64,000 nt of DNA from Bradyrhizobium viridifuturi (GCF_001238275.1 NZ_LGTB01000017.1:97592-161591), one strand, 5' to 3'; shown: positions 1 through 9,311, numbered from the stretch's first letter. Numbers and translations: made by a program. Notes: generated from the letters alone by a model not told the origin.

Positions 1-213
1 GTGATCGCGACGCCGGTGTTTCACCGCTGGCATCACACCGGTCTCGAGGACGGCGGCGACACCAATTTCGCTGGCACGTTCCCGCTCTGGGATATTCTGT
101 TCGGGACGTTCCGCATGCCCGAAGGCAAGCTTCCGGAAGATTACGGTGTCGATGCCGAGCAGGGCGTGCCGAGCGAGATCGGCGGACAGCTGGCCTATCC
201 GTTCCGGCAATGA
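1..213 (+). CDS. Sterol desaturase / fatty acid hydroxylase family protein, C-terminal fragment
   Basis: Only the last 70 residues are present because the gene begins before the window; the GTG at base 1 is probably an internal valine. The fragment holds an HRWHHT box and then DTNFAGTFPLWD, both typical of the third histidine cluster and C-terminal end of membrane di-iron sterol desaturase / fatty acid hydroxylase proteins. In that family the histidine boxes bind two irons at the membrane face and hydroxylate or desaturate lipids. The substrate cannot be told from this piece. Confidence 0.8.
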   Translation: MIATPVFHRWHHTGLEDGGDTNFAGTFPLWDILFGTFRMPEGKLPEDYGVDAEQGVPSEIGGQLAYPFRQ

Positions 214-237
214 CGCCGGTGGCCGCCAGGTGCCATC

Positions 238-1682
238 ATGAGCGTTGAGACGGCGACCTTCCCGCGGGCGAAAGCTCCGCGCTCGCCGAGGTCCCGGCCT
301 GGTTCTGGATCGCGTGCGGCGTCTATGCGCTGCTGCTGTTCGTCGGCGACCGGCTGCTCGCCGATTCCGATACCTACTGGCAGATTGCGGTCGGCCGCTG
401 GATCCTCGACCATCGCACGCTGCCGTCGGTCGACATCTATTCGTACACCAAGGCCGGTGCGCCGTGGGTGTCGTCGTCCTGGCTGGCGCAGATTCTGTTC
501 GCGAAGGCCTATGACCTCGCCGGGTGGACCGGCCCGGCGGCGCTGGCCGCGGCCTGTGCCGCCGCCAGCTTCGCATTGCTGACCGCTATCCTCAGCCGCG
601 CGCTGCCGGCAATCTACGCCAGCCTGATCGCCCTTGCGGCGCTGGTCCTGACGTGCGGGCATCTGCTGGCTCGTCCGCATGTGCTGGTGATGCCGATCAT
701 GCTGGTCTGGGCGAACGGCCTGATTACCGCCAGCGAACGCCGCGAGGCGCCTTCGTTCTGGCTGCTGCCGCTGATCGCGCTGTGGGCCAACCTGCATGGC
801 GGCTTTCTGTTTGGCCTGGTGCTGGTCGGTGCATTTGCGCTCGATGCGCTGTGGAACGCCCTGCCGGCCCAAAGGCCGGCGCTGGCGCTGCGCTGGGCAG
901 CGTTCGGCATCGGTGCGCTGGCTGCGTGCTGCGTGACCCCCTATGGGTGGGGCTCGATCCTCGCCTCGCTGAAGATTCTCGGTCTCGGTGAATTGCTGCA
1001 TCTCATCCAGGAGTGGCGGCCGGCGACCTTCAGCGAGATCGACCCGTTCGCGCTGTCCATCCTCGGCCTGCTCGGCGCGGCGCTCTATTACGGGGCAAGG
1101 TTGCCGCTGCCGCGAATTCTCCTGGTGCTGGGCTTGCTGCACATGGCCCTGTCCCACATCAGAAATCTTGAGCTGTTCGCGCTGCTGCTGCCGCTCGCTG
1201 TGCTCACGCCGGTCGCAACCCAGTTCCGGCTGCGCGGCTCTGGTATCGTTCGCCCGAGGGCCGTTCCGGCGGCGATCCTTGTCGCCGGACTTTGCACATG
1301 GACCTCAATCGCGGCGGCGCGTCAGGTGCTATCGCCACCGCCGACCCATTCGCCGGCTGCCGCGGTTGACGCGATGAAGGCGCGCCACGTCAAGCGGGTG
1401 CTCAACGATCTGCAGTTCGGTGGCTATCTGATCTGGCGTCAGGTGCCGGTGTTCATCGACGGGCGCGCCGAGCTCTACGGCGAGACGTTCGGGATGAGCC
1501 TCGCCCGCGCGCTTCAGCTCAAGGACGTCAACGGTTTCCTCAGCCTGCTCAAGACTTACGACATCGATGCGGTGATGCTGGCGCCGGACACGCCGGCCTC
1601 CAGATTACTGGATCATATCGAAGGATGGCAGCGCCTCTACGCCGACGATCGCGTGGTCGTTCACGTCCGCACCGCCAGCTGA
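238..1682 (+). CDS. Multi-pass membrane protein, GT-C glycosyltransferase-like, apparent frameshift near the N-terminus
   Basis: A long hydrophobic protein with many membrane segments. Near its start it has a DSDTYWQ motif followed by a D-YS...WV..SWLAQ motif, an arrangement seen in lipid-linked GT-C-type sugar transferases and their relatives, so this role is inferred from pattern only. The conserved reading frame runs in from about 249 with no ATG, GTG or TTG before 468, and 468 lies inside the conserved part. An ATG at 238 in another frame joins smoothly if one base is missing in the C-rich stretch near 262, giving an N-terminus MSVETATFPAGESS. I therefore give the full span. The C-terminal third is soluble and contains VFIDGRAELYG. 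Confidence 0.6.
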
Positions 1683-1724
1683 AGCCGTTGCGGTCATACA
1701 ACGTGGGTCGCCGCGAAGCGGCGC

Positions 1725-2797
1725 TCAAGTCCTGCTGACGGACGGCCCGGCAGAGCGACGAGCGATGAGGATGGCGGCAATGGTCAGCCCGCCGCCGGCC
1801 AGGACGTCGGCGAGGTGATGACCTCCCACGGGCATCGTCGCGACGATCATAGTTGCGTTCACGACGAACACGGGAACGACGAGCCAGCGGGTGTCGCGCG
1901 CAGCATAGATCGTCATGACGCCGAGCATGGTGTGGAACGAGGGAAAGCTGACGATGCCGTCGACGCTTGCCATGTCGACCACCGACAGCGATCCGTCTCG
2001 CAACATCGAGAAGGTCCGTCCGAACGTCCACATGTCGCCGAGCGCAGCAAAGTGCTCGTAGCTTTGCGGGGCGGGGTGGAAATAGGCGAACGCGCCCGCG
2101 GCGAGGATCAGCCACATGCCGACGCACAGCGCAACCGCGCTCAAGCTGAGAACGGCGATGAACTCCGCGAGCCTGTCGCCGCGCCGTTGCAGGATCAGCC
2201 ACCCGAGCACCAGTTGTGACACCAGGCCGGTGCTTTGGTAGGCCGTCGTCAGCATCGTCGCGACGAACGAATGCGAGTTGGTCGCGGCCAGGAAGGTCAG
2301 CCAATCGAAGCCCAGCAGATGATCGACGCCGGCCAGAACGTCGTCCCTGAGCGGCAGCTCGATGCTGCGATCAGATAGCTGAGCGTGCTGCCCGCGGTCA
2401 GGAGCACGCTGATCGGCAGCAGCGCGCGCCAGAACAACTCGGTCATGAACAGGCCGCGCCGCAACAGGATGGCCGGACGTCGCTGGTCGGCGCCAAGCCG
2501 GTTGGAGGCAATGGCGAGGAACGCGGCTGCAATCGCGCAATATGCGATGCCTTGCAGGATCGAGATCCAGTTCGAGGACGCGAACGAGAGCCCGGAGTTG
2601 GGCAGCCAGATCGCGTCGGCCAGGATACACGCGACGATGCAGGACCATGCGATCGCCATGTGGCGCTGCGCGGCGTCGCCGAAGTCGCTGAACATCAGCC
2701 AGCGCACCGCGGCGCCACGGATCCGGGCTGGGTCGACTATCAGGCCGCGGGCGCCGGAGCCGGCGGCGCTCTTTTCGATTCTTGATACCGACGACAC
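1725..2797 (-). CDS. PAP2 superfamily phosphatase (inositolphosphotransferase-like), apparent frameshift
   Basis: An integral membrane protein with a PAP2-type active site near its C-terminus: SFPSFHT (the PSxH signature) and later GGHHLADVLAGG (the second catalytic His and following Asp). Family members remove phosphate from lipid phosphates or transfer phosphoinositol-type groups at the membrane. The N-terminal half (GTG start, several hydrophobic segments) and the catalytic half lie in different frames. They meet near 2360 at AAS/IELPLRD, consistent with one missing base. It is transcribed away from the pilus genes, and its stop lies about 40 bases from the end of the preceding convergent gene. 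Confidence 0.65.
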
Positions 2798-3099
2798 GTG
2801 CTGCGCTTTGTGCTTGTGGCTGGCGCAGAAACTGCTTGGAGTCTCTTAAGATTGGGATAACCCCGGAACAGGCGATTCGATGACGCGCTGCCGCGGCGGC
2901 AAGATGACGGCATCGGCGACCGGGCATTCCCGGGCGAGGTCGCGGACATCAGGCTTGCCGGCCAGGGAAGTCGTGACATCCGCGCAATTAGGCGGTCGAT
3001 TTTTGCTCTTCTTAAATGAATTGCCGTCAGATTTGCCTGCGTCGGGCGCGGTCCGCTGCGTATCGCCTTTGCCGGCTTGTTCACGTCCCGGGGTAGAGT
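2798..3099. other. Intergenic region between divergent genes
   Basis: About 300 bases separating the PAP2 gene from the pilus-related operon. It is less GC-rich around 2995-3025 and must hold both promoters, but I recognise no specific motif, small gene or repeat in it. Confidence 0.4.
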
Positions 3100-3606
3100 A
3101 TGTCGTTTCAGTCCCAAAGCATTCGCGCCGTCGCGCGCATTGGATTCATCTCGCTGGCCGCAGCCGTGCTGCTCGGGCCCGCGCTGGCAACGGCTGCGCC
3201 CGATCCGGATCGGATCGCGGTCAACGTCGATCAGGCCAAGCTCGTCAAGCTGCCCGGCGGCATCGCCACGATCGTGGTCGGCAATCCCCTGATTGCCGAC
3301 GTCACCCTGCAGAATGGCGGGGTCGTGGTCGTGACCGGCAAGGGCTATGGCGCGACCAATTTCATCGCACTCGACCGCACCGGCCAGGTGCTGGTGGATC
3401 GCCAGATCCAGGTCGAAGGTCCGACCGATCAGCTTGTCACCGTCTACCGCGGCATCGATCGCGAGACCTACAGCTGCATGCCGGTCTGTCAGCGCCGCAT
3501 CACCCTCGGCGATGGCGACACCTATTTCAGGGCGACCATGGAACAGGCCGGTACGCTCAACAATCAGGCCACCGGCTCGGGGGGAGCCGCGAAGCCGCAG
3601 AACTGA
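3100..3606 (+). CDS. Pilus assembly protein N-terminal domain protein (CpaC N-domain-like)
   Basis: 168 residues starting with a Sec-type signal peptide (basic start, hydrophobic stretch, ALATAA cleavage region). Residues of roughly 35-110 match the short domain found at the N-terminus of T2SS/T3SS/Tad secretins (AVNVDQAKLVKLPGG, then IVVGNPLIADVT, then GKGYGATNFIALD). The secretin pore domain is absent, so this is a stand-alone periplasmic protein. The C-terminal part has two Cys in MPVCQR and YSCMP that could pair. Two TadE-type genes follow on the same strand, which suggests a role in Tad-like pilus assembly, though no Tad motor or secretin is in this window. Confidence 0.75.
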   Translation: MSFQSQSIRAVARIGFISLAAAVLLGPALATAAPDPDRIAVNVDQAKLVKLPGGIATIVVGNPLIADVTLQNGGVVVVTGKGYGATNFIALDRTGQVLVDRQIQVEGPTDQLVTVYRGIDRETYSCMPVCQRRITLGDGDTYFRATMEQAGTLNNQATGSGGAAKPQN

Positions 3607-3764
3607 CGCGCGCTTCACACGCCGGCGCCGCGGCCGATCGCAGGTCGTTCGCCGGCATGCTTAACAATGGCCTAACGGATCGGGTCGCTCTGTCTCGATC
3701 CGGCGAAATACTTCGACAATGACTCTTGGGTAGTTGTTGCCGCCATGTTGATCCGGGGTCGTTG

Positions 3765-4319
3765 ATGCCGCTGACCGCCTATTCTTTCGCACGCCTCCTC
3801 CGTCGCTTTCGCCGAGACCGCCGCGGTGTAACCGTGGTGGAATTCGCGATGGTCGCGCCGCTGTTCTTCGGATTGCTTTTTGCGATCATCGAAGTGGCAA
3901 TGATCTTCTTCGCCAGCCAAGTGCTCGAGACGGTGACGCAGGATTCGTCGCGTTTCATCATGACCGGCCAGGCTCAGGGCTTGAGCTATACCCAGGCGCA
4001 GTTCAAGGCGTACGTCTGTAACAAGATCACAACGCTGTTCGACTGCAACAACGGCATCTACGTCGACGTCCGCAGCTATCCGTCCGCGACGGGCTTCAGC
4101 AGTGTCAACATCACGCCGATCACCGATCCCACGCAGGTGAAGTGGTGTCCCGGCAAGGACGGCGACGTCGTGGTGGTCCGGCTGTTCTATCAATGGCAGC
4201 TGTTTGTCACCCAGCTCGGCTTCAATGCCTCGAACCTCCCCAATGGCAAGCGGCTCTTGATCGCGACTGCGACGTTCAAGAACGAGCCGTCCGGAACCGC
4301 TGGGGCCACATGCTCATGA
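3765..4319 (+). CDS. TadE-like pilus assembly protein
   Basis: The protein starts with a basic stretch (RRFRRDRRG), followed by VTVVEFAMVAPLFFGLLFAIIE, the type IV pilin-like TadE signature: a short positive leader, the conserved Glu five residues into a single membrane helix, and a periplasmic domain with several Cys. TadE/F proteins are minor pseudopilins of the Flp/Tad system, processed by a TadV/CpaA prepilin peptidase. The ATG used here gives MPLTAY; a TTG three bases upstream is the alternative. The end overlaps the next TadE-like gene, so the two are probably translated together. Confidence 0.75.
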   Translation: MPLTAYSFARLLRRFRRDRRGVTVVEFAMVAPLFFGLLFAIIEVAMIFFASQVLETVTQDSSRFIMTGQAQGLSYTQAQFKAYVCNKITTLFDCNNGIYVDVRSYPSATGFSSVNITPITDPTQVKWCPGKDGDVVVVRLFYQWQLFVTQLGFNASNLPNGKRLLIATATFKNEPSGTAGATCS

Positions 4320-4957
4320 ACAAGGTCGTGAAAGCCCTGCCTGCGGCCTTGCTGCGCTCCGTTGCTGCTCTCGCGCGCGACCGCCGGGGCCTTGCCGCCG
4401 TCGAGTTCGCTTTCATCATGCCGCTGATGCTGGTGATGTTCTTCGGCACCGTCGAGTTTTCGTCCGGCGTTGCGGTCGACCGCAAGGTCACGTTGATGGC
4501 GCGCGCCGCGTCGGATCTCACCTCGCAGGCGACCCAGGTGGTGGACGCCGATCTGCAGAACTTCTTCAGCGCCAGCGTCGGCATCATGACGCCCTACGAT
4601 GCATCGCCGACCAAGGTCACGCTGTCGGAAATCTACGTCGATAATTCGAACATCGCGCATATCCAGTGGAGCAAGTCCGGGACGATCGCCTCGGGTGCGA
4701 CGCAGGCCACGGTGACGGCCTCGAGCCGCAGTCAGGGTGACATCGTGACAAGCGTCGTTCCGTCGGCGCTGCTGGTTGCGGGTACCTATCTGATCTTCAG
4801 CGAAGTGAGCTACAAATACGTTCCGGCGGTCGGCTATGTGATGGCCAAGGCTGGCCTTACTCTCAGCGACGTTGCCTTCACGCGGCCGCGGCAGTCGATT
4901 TGCGTGTACTATGCCCCGACATCCGCGACCATGCCGACGACCTGCTCGACGTATTAA
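4310..4957 (+). CDS. TadE/TadG-like pilus assembly protein
   Basis: A second pseudopilin-like protein: a basic leader ending in RDRRG, then LAAVEFAFIMPLMLVMFFGT as the single membrane helix with the conserved Glu, then a periplasmic domain of about 160 residues ending in a Cys-containing tail. The start ATG (or a second ATG two codons on) overlaps the stop of the preceding TadE gene, suggesting translational coupling. Together with the upstream gene it forms a minor-pilin pair. The rest of the Tad machinery must lie elsewhere in the genome. Confidence 0.75.
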   Translation: MLMNKVVKALPAALLRSVAALARDRRGLAAVEFAFIMPLMLVMFFGTVEFSSGVAVDRKVTLMARAASDLTSQATQVVDADLQNFFSASVGIMTPYDASPTKVTLSEIYVDNSNIAHIQWSKSGTIASGATQATVTASSRSQGDIVTSVVPSALLVAGTYLIFSEVSYKYVPAVGYVMAKAGLTLSDVAFTRPRQSICVYYAPTSATMPTTCSTY

Positions 4958-5054
4958 GGCGCAGATATTCTCGGCGTTGACGCTTTTGCGTTGTCGCCGC
5001 TAACGCCGGTTTGCGCGCTTTGAGTTCACGGCGACAGAACAACGATCCAGACAA

Positions 5055-5082
5055 AAGGGCCGCACCCGAAGGTGCGGCCCTT
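5055..5082 (-). terminator. Rho-independent terminator of cspA
   Basis: A perfect 12-bp stem (AAGGGCCGCACC with its complement) closes a CGAA tetraloop. On the minus strand it is followed by a T-rich tract, and it lies about 50 bases after the cspA stop. Confidence 0.8.
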
Positions 5083-5131
5083 GATGCTTTAACGACAATT
5101 TCCTGGAGCTGTGCGCTCCCGGGAAATCGGC

Positions 5132-5344
5132 TTATCCAGCGGCGCGCAGATTGTCGGCCGAGGATTTGCCGGAACGGCGGTCAGCCACGATCTCGTAGGA
5201 GATCTTCTGGCCTTCACGCAGAGTGCCAAGGCCGGCGCGCTCGACTGCACTGATGTGCACGAACACGTCGTTCCCGCCTTCATCCGGCTGGATGAAGCCG
5301 TAGCCCTTGGTCGCGTTAAACCACTTCACGGTTCCCATGCTCAC
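5132..5344 (-). CDS. cspA: Cold-shock protein, CspA family
   Basis: A 70-residue single cold-shock domain. RNP1 is KGYGFI and RNP2 is VFVHIS, both intact. These five-stranded beta-barrel proteins bind single-stranded RNA or DNA in the cytoplasm and melt RNA structure during cold or growth changes. The N-terminus reads MSMGTVKWFN, so a start two codons later is also possible. It has its own strong terminator and a leader of more than 200 bases before the next minus-strand gene, infA, as is common for csp genes controlled through their 5' leader. Confidence 0.93.
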   Translation of the reverse strand: MSMGTVKWFNATKGYGFIQPDEGGNDVFVHISAVERAGLGTLREGQKISYEIVADRRSGKSSADNLRAAG

Positions 5345-5612
5345 GTGGGTAGTCCCTTCTCAGATATACAAGTTCAAGACCCGCTGATCGGCGGGGTGGT
5401 GAGATCGAATTTTTGGAAGGGTCGTCAGCGTCTGAACCGGCTGTACCGGTATTGGCTAATGTCGTCCGGCCGAAAATCGATGGGTAGGATATTATTCGAT
5501 AGAAGACTTCAAAACAATCCTGACGTGCGCGATTTTTTGGCCGGCGCAGCCGCCGGCCATTTGTTGCGCAGGACATCAGGACACCATGCGCGCAGCGGTT
5601 GCAGTCCGCCTG

Positions 5613-5906
5613 CTATCGGCGGCGGAACTGGCCGCCGCGCTGTGCTCCGCCCCGCGGCGGGCCGCCGGGCGCGCCGCTCGGACGTTCGTCCTTGTGCCGG
5701 AAAATCAGGCGGCCCTTTTCCAGATCGTAGGGCGACATTTCGATCGTGACGCGGTCGCCGGCCAGCGTCTTGATGCGGTTTTTCTTCATCTTGCCGGCGG
5801 TGTAGGCGACGATCTCGTGTCCGGCATCGAGTTGCACCCGGTAACGAGCGTCGGGGAGGATTTCGGTCACCAGTCCTTCGAACTGGATCAGCTCTTCCTT
5901 AGCCAT
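5613..5906 (-). CDS. infA: Translation initiation factor IF-1 with Arg/Gly-rich C-terminal extension
   Basis: Residues 1-72 form a complete IF-1 S1-type OB fold (MAKEELIQFEGLV, AYTAGKMKKNRIK, DRVTIEMSPYDLEKGRL). IF-1 binds the A site of the 30S subunit during initiation. The protein continues for about 25 residues beyond the usual length of about 72 with a Gly/Pro/Arg-rich tail (GGAQRGGQFRRR), which may add RNA affinity. It lies between cspA and a DEAD-box helicase on the same strand, a group that fits RNA remodelling in cold or stress. It may be a second infA paralog; the genome would need checking. Confidence 0.9.
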   Translation of the reverse strand: MAKEELIQFEGLVTEILPDARYRVQLDAGHEIVAYTAGKMKKNRIKTLAGDRVTIEMSPYDLEKGRLIFRHKDERPSGAPGGPPRGGAQRGGQFRRR

Positions 5907-5930
5907 ATGGTTCTCCAGATCGAGCGACGG

Positions 5931-7352
5931 CTAGTGCTTCGGTCGGTTGTTGCGGTTGTGTTGCGGATTCGGCCGGCTCTCGCGATGCAAGAAGGCGACG
6001 CCCTGGATGCCTTCGCTGTTGCCGGCCTGCGACGGACGCGGCGACTCGCCCCGGCTCGTCTGCGGCGCGCCATTATTACCACCCCGACGGCGGCGGCGGC
6101 GAGGGCCTTTTGTGCCAGGAGCGGCCTCATTCCCACGGACATTATGCGCGCGGGGCGCAGAGCGGCCGCCCCGGTGCGGGTGGGTGGCCTGCGCCGGTGC
6201 CGCGGACTCGCGGTTGCCGCCTTGTGTGCGACGGTCTTCCCGCGGCACGGTAATCCGGATCAGCCGCTCGATATCGCGCAGATAGCCCATCTCCTCGGCG
6301 CCGGCGATCAGCGAGATCGCGACCCCGTCGGCACCGGCGCGCGCGGTGCGGCCGATGCGGTGGACATAGGTTTCCGGCACGTTGGGCAGGTCGAAATTCA
6401 CGACATGGCTGACGCCGTCGACGTCGATGCCGCGGGCGGCGATATCGGTCGCCACCAGCGTGCGGATCTCGCCGGACCGGAACGCCGCCAGTGTGCGCTC
6501 GCGGTGGTTCTGCGACTTGTTGCCGTGGATCGCATTGGCCTCGATGCCGGCCTTGGCAAGGCTTTTCACGACCTTGTCGGCGCCGTGCTTGGTCCGGGTG
6601 AAGACCAGGGCGCGGTTGACCGGTTCCTGCTTCAGGAGCTGGGCCAGAACCGCAGGCTTGGCCGCGAAATCGACCTGGATCGCGCGCTGGGCGATCCGAT
6701 CGACCGTCGAGGCGACCGGCGTCACCGCCACGCGGGCGGGATCGCGCAGCATCGCCTCGGCGAGCTCGGCGATGTCCTTGGGCATGGTGGCCGAGAAGAA
6801 CAGCGTCTGGCGCCGGATCGGCAGCTTGGCGACGATTTTGCGGATGTCGTTGATGAAGCCCATGTCGAGCATGCGGTCGGCTTCGTCGAGCACTAGGAAC
6901 TCGACCTGGTTCAGCTTCAGGCCGTTGCTCTGCACGAGATCGAGCAGGCGGCCGGGGGTGGCGACCAGCACCTCGACACCCTGCATCACGGCGCGCACCT
7001 GGCGGCCCATCGGTACGCCACCGATGGCGAGTGTCGAGGACAGCCGGATGTGGCGGCCATAGGTGTTGAAGCTGTCGAGAATCTGCCCGGACAGTTCGCG
7101 GGTCGGAGAGAGCACCAGTACGCGGCAGCTCTTGGGCTGCGGGCGGACGCGGTTCTCCAGCAGCCGGTGCAGGATCGGAAGCGCGAAGGACGCGGTCTTG
7201 CCGGTTCCGGTCTGGGCGATGCCGACGACGTCACGGCCGGCAAGTGCGAGCGGGATGGTCTGGGCCTGGATGGGGGTCGGCGTGAGATAGTTTTCTTCTC
7301 GAAGCGCGCGGGCGATGGGATCGGCGAGGCCGAAATCCTGAAAGGAGGTCAA
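5931..7352 (-). CDS. rhlE: DEAD-box ATP-dependent RNA helicase, RhlE type
   Basis: All DEAD-box motifs are present in order: Q motif (FQDFGLADPI...PTPIQ), Walker A AQTGTGKT, PTREL, DEADRMLDMGF, the SAT motif, ARGIDVDG and HRIGRTARAG. The C-terminal tail is basic and low-complexity (RRRRRRGG), typical of RhlE-like proteins that unwind rRNA or mRNA duplexes. I place the start at a TTG directly before TSFQDF, preceded by GGAAAG at a good distance. The open frame continues upstream to 7706, but that extra sequence does not look like part of the family. The gene lies 24 bases upstream of infA on the same strand. Confidence 0.88.
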   Translation of the reverse strand: MTSFQDFGLADPIARALREENYLTPTPIQAQTIPLALAGRDVVGIAQTGTGKTASFALPILHRLLENRVRPQPKSCRVLVLSPTRELSGQILDSFNTYGRHIRLSSTLAIGGVPMGRQVRAVMQGVEVLVATPGRLLDLVQSNGLKLNQVEFLVLDEADRMLDMGFINDIRKIVAKLPIRRQTLFFSATMPKDIAELAEAMLRDPARVAVTPVASTVDRIAQRAIQVDFAAKPAVLAQLLKQEPVNRALVFTRTKHGADKVVKSLAKAGIEANAIHGNKSQNHRERTLAAFRSGEIRTLVATDIAARGIDVDGVSHVVNFDLPNVPETYVHRIGRTARAGADGVAISLIAGAEEMGYLRDIERLIRITVPREDRRTQGGNRESAAPAQATHPHRGGRSAPRAHNVRGNEAAPGTKGPRRRRRRGGNNGAPQTSRGESPRPSQAGNSEGIQGVAFLHRESRPNPQHNRNNRPKH

Positions 7353-7708
7353 AAGGTGGTTCTTTCCATAAAAGCCATCGTCGTCCCAGCCAATATCGGC
7401 TGGAATCGCATGAGGCGATCGGGACACCCGCGTGTCTGGGGCATCAAGCTGGGTTAGCTGAAAGGCGAGCCAGAAGCCGCTTGGGGCGGCATAAGAACAC
7501 GCAGCTCGCGAAGGCACCGCGACTCTCGCGGGCATGGCGAGGATATGGACCAGGAACTGGGCGGTTTCAAGGTGGAATCGCTGGGATCTGCTCCCGACGT
7601 GCGCCGAACCATCGCGCAAACTGTCACAAATCAGTGCCGGAAATTTAGCCAGAAAGGCGATTTTGCTCAAAAAATAACCTGATTGCTCTTTCGGCAGCCA
7701 AATCATTG

Positions 7709-7723
7709 GCTCAATGTTTGAGC
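7709..7723. promoter_or_regulatory. Palindrome upstream of the urt promoter, possible NtrC-type enhancer
   Basis: GCTCAA-TGT-TTGAGC is a perfect inverted repeat centred about 107 bases before the expected start of the sigma-54 transcript. Its spacing and outer GC...GC bases resemble a degenerate NtrC site (TGCACC-N5-GGTGCA), but the match is partial. Confidence 0.4.
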
Positions 7724-7797
7724 AGTCGTTCTCCGTATTTGCCCGGAACTCGTGGAATTATCCAGCTGGTTCATCGACTTACGGTGTCCACGCACCG

Positions 7798-7812
7798 TGG
7801 CACAGTTCTTGC
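7798..7812 (+). promoter_or_regulatory. Sigma-54 (-24/-12) promoter of the urt operon
   Basis: TGGCAC-N5-TTGC matches the RpoN consensus exactly, including the invariant GG and GC with ten bases between them. Transcription should start near 7823, about 60 bases before urtA. This fits nitrogen-limitation control of urea uptake through NtrC. Confidence 0.8.
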
Positions 7813-7885
7813 GATTCCCTTAACCGCAGGCGGCCATGCGGCCGTTTCGCAAGCGTTCACGCCTGCGTCAGGGAGACGACATTTC

Positions 7886-9214
7886 ATGCTTACTCAGCTT
7901 ACTCACGGAATAGCGACGATGACCCGCCGCCGCGCGCTCGCGGCGACGGCCGGCCTGGTTTTGGGCCTGGCAGCGTCCTCGCCCTTCGCGCCCGCGCAAG
8001 CGGCCGACGACACCATCAAGGTCGGTATCCTTCACTCGCTGTCGGGCACCATGGCCATCAGCGAAACCACCCTGAAGGACACGATCCTTTTCCTGATCGA
8101 CGAGCAGAACAAGAAGGGCGGCGTGCTTGGCAAGAAGCTCGAGCCCGTCGTCGTCGACCCCGCTTCGAACTGGCCGCTGTTCGCCGAAAAGGCCCGCGAG
8201 CTGATCACCAAGGACAAGGTTGCGGTCGTGTTCGGCTGCTGGACCTCGGTGTCGCGCAAATCCGTGCTGCCGGTGTTCAAGGAGCTGAACAACATCCTGT
8301 TCTACCCCGTGCAGTATGAGGGCGAGGAGTCCGAGCGCAACGTGTTCTACACGGGTGCGGCGCCGAACCAGCAGGCGATCCCCGCCGTCGACTATCTGAT
8401 GAAGGAAGAGAAGGTGAAGCGCTGGGTGCTGGCCGGCACCGACTACGTCTATCCGCGCACCACCAACAAGATCCTGGAAGCCTATCTGAAGTCGAAGGGC
8501 GTCGCCCAGGACGACATCATGATCAACTACACGCCGTTCGGTCATTCCGACTGGCAGACGATCGTGGCCGACATCAAGAAGTTCGGCTCGGCCGGCAAGA
8601 AGACGGCGGTGGTCTCGACCATCAACGGCGACGCCAACGTTCCGTTCTACAAGGAGCTCGGCAACCAGGGCATCAAGGCGACCGACATCCCGGTCGTGGC
8701 GTTCTCGGTCGGCGAAGAAGAGCTCGCCGGCATCGACACCAAGCCGCTGCTCGGCCATCTCGCCGCCTGGAACTATTTCGAGTCGATCAAGACCCCGGCG
8801 AACGAGAAGTTCATCAAGGAATGGCAGGCCTACACCAAGAATCCGAAGCGCGTGACCAACGATCCGATGGAAGCGCACTACATCGGCTTCAACATGTGGG
8901 TGAAGGCGGTCGAGAAGGTGAAGTCGACCGATCCGGACAAGGTGATCGACGCGCTCCCGGGCATCGAGGCGCCGAACCTGACCGGCGGCGTGTCGAAGAT
9001 GCTGCCGAACCACCACATCACCAAGCCGGTGTTCATCGGCGAGATCAAGGGCAACGGCCAGTTCGACGTGGTCTGGAAGACCCCGGGCCTGGTGGCCGGC
9101 GACGCCTGGTCGAAGGAGCTCGAGGGCTCCAAGGACCTGATCGGCGATTGGGTCGGCAAGAAGTGCGGCAACTACAACACCAAGACCAACAAGTGCGGCG
9201 GCCAGGGCTCTTAA
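7886..9214 (+). CDS. urtA: Urea ABC transporter substrate-binding protein UrtA
   Basis: 442 residues. The N-terminus carries a signal peptide with an RRR pair pattern before a hydrophobic stretch (MTRRRALAATAG), so Tat export is possible. The mature part follows the branched-chain amino acid/urea binding-protein fold, with UrtA-typical stretches VGILHSLSGTMAIS, VVFGCWTSVSRKSVLP and NNILFYPVQYEGEE. It captures urea in the periplasm for the UrtBCDE transporter. The ATG used has GGGAGA upstream. The gene leads an operon behind a sigma-54 promoter and is followed by urease genes that consume the imported urea. Confidence 0.95.
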   Translation: MLTQLTHGIATMTRRRALAATAGLVLGLAASSPFAPAQAADDTIKVGILHSLSGTMAISETTLKDTILFLIDEQNKKGGVLGKKLEPVVVDPASNWPLFAEKARELITKDKVAVVFGCWTSVSRKSVLPVFKELNNILFYPVQYEGEESERNVFYTGAAPNQQAIPAVDYLMKEEKVKRWVLAGTDYVYPRTTNKILEAYLKSKGVAQDDIMINYTPFGHSDWQTIVADIKKFGSAGKKTAVVSTINGDANVPFYKELGNQGIKATDIPVVAFSVGEEELAGIDTKPLLGHLAAWNYFESIKTPANEKFIKEWQAYTKNPKRVTNDPMEAHYIGFNMWVKAVEKVKSTDPDKVIDALPGIEAPNLTGGVSKMLPNHHITKPVFIGEIKGNGQFDVVWKTPGLVAGDAWSKELEGSKDLIGDWVGKKCGNYNTKTNKCGGQGS

Positions 9215-9311
9215 GCTCCTGAGCTGATCAACGACACAACACAACCTTCCAACACCGGAGAAGGCGGCGCCGCTCGCCGCCTTCTCCTCCCACTCCTGCC
9301 GGGGTACTGAC

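Larger units (their letters stand above)
7353..7885. other. Intergenic region: divergent helicase and urea-transport promoters
   Basis: This stretch separates the minus-strand helicase from urtA. It contains a perfect palindrome near 7716 and a sigma-54 promoter near 7805, each listed separately. The region around 7640-7720 is AT-richer than its surroundings. I see no convincing small gene in it. Confidence 0.5.
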
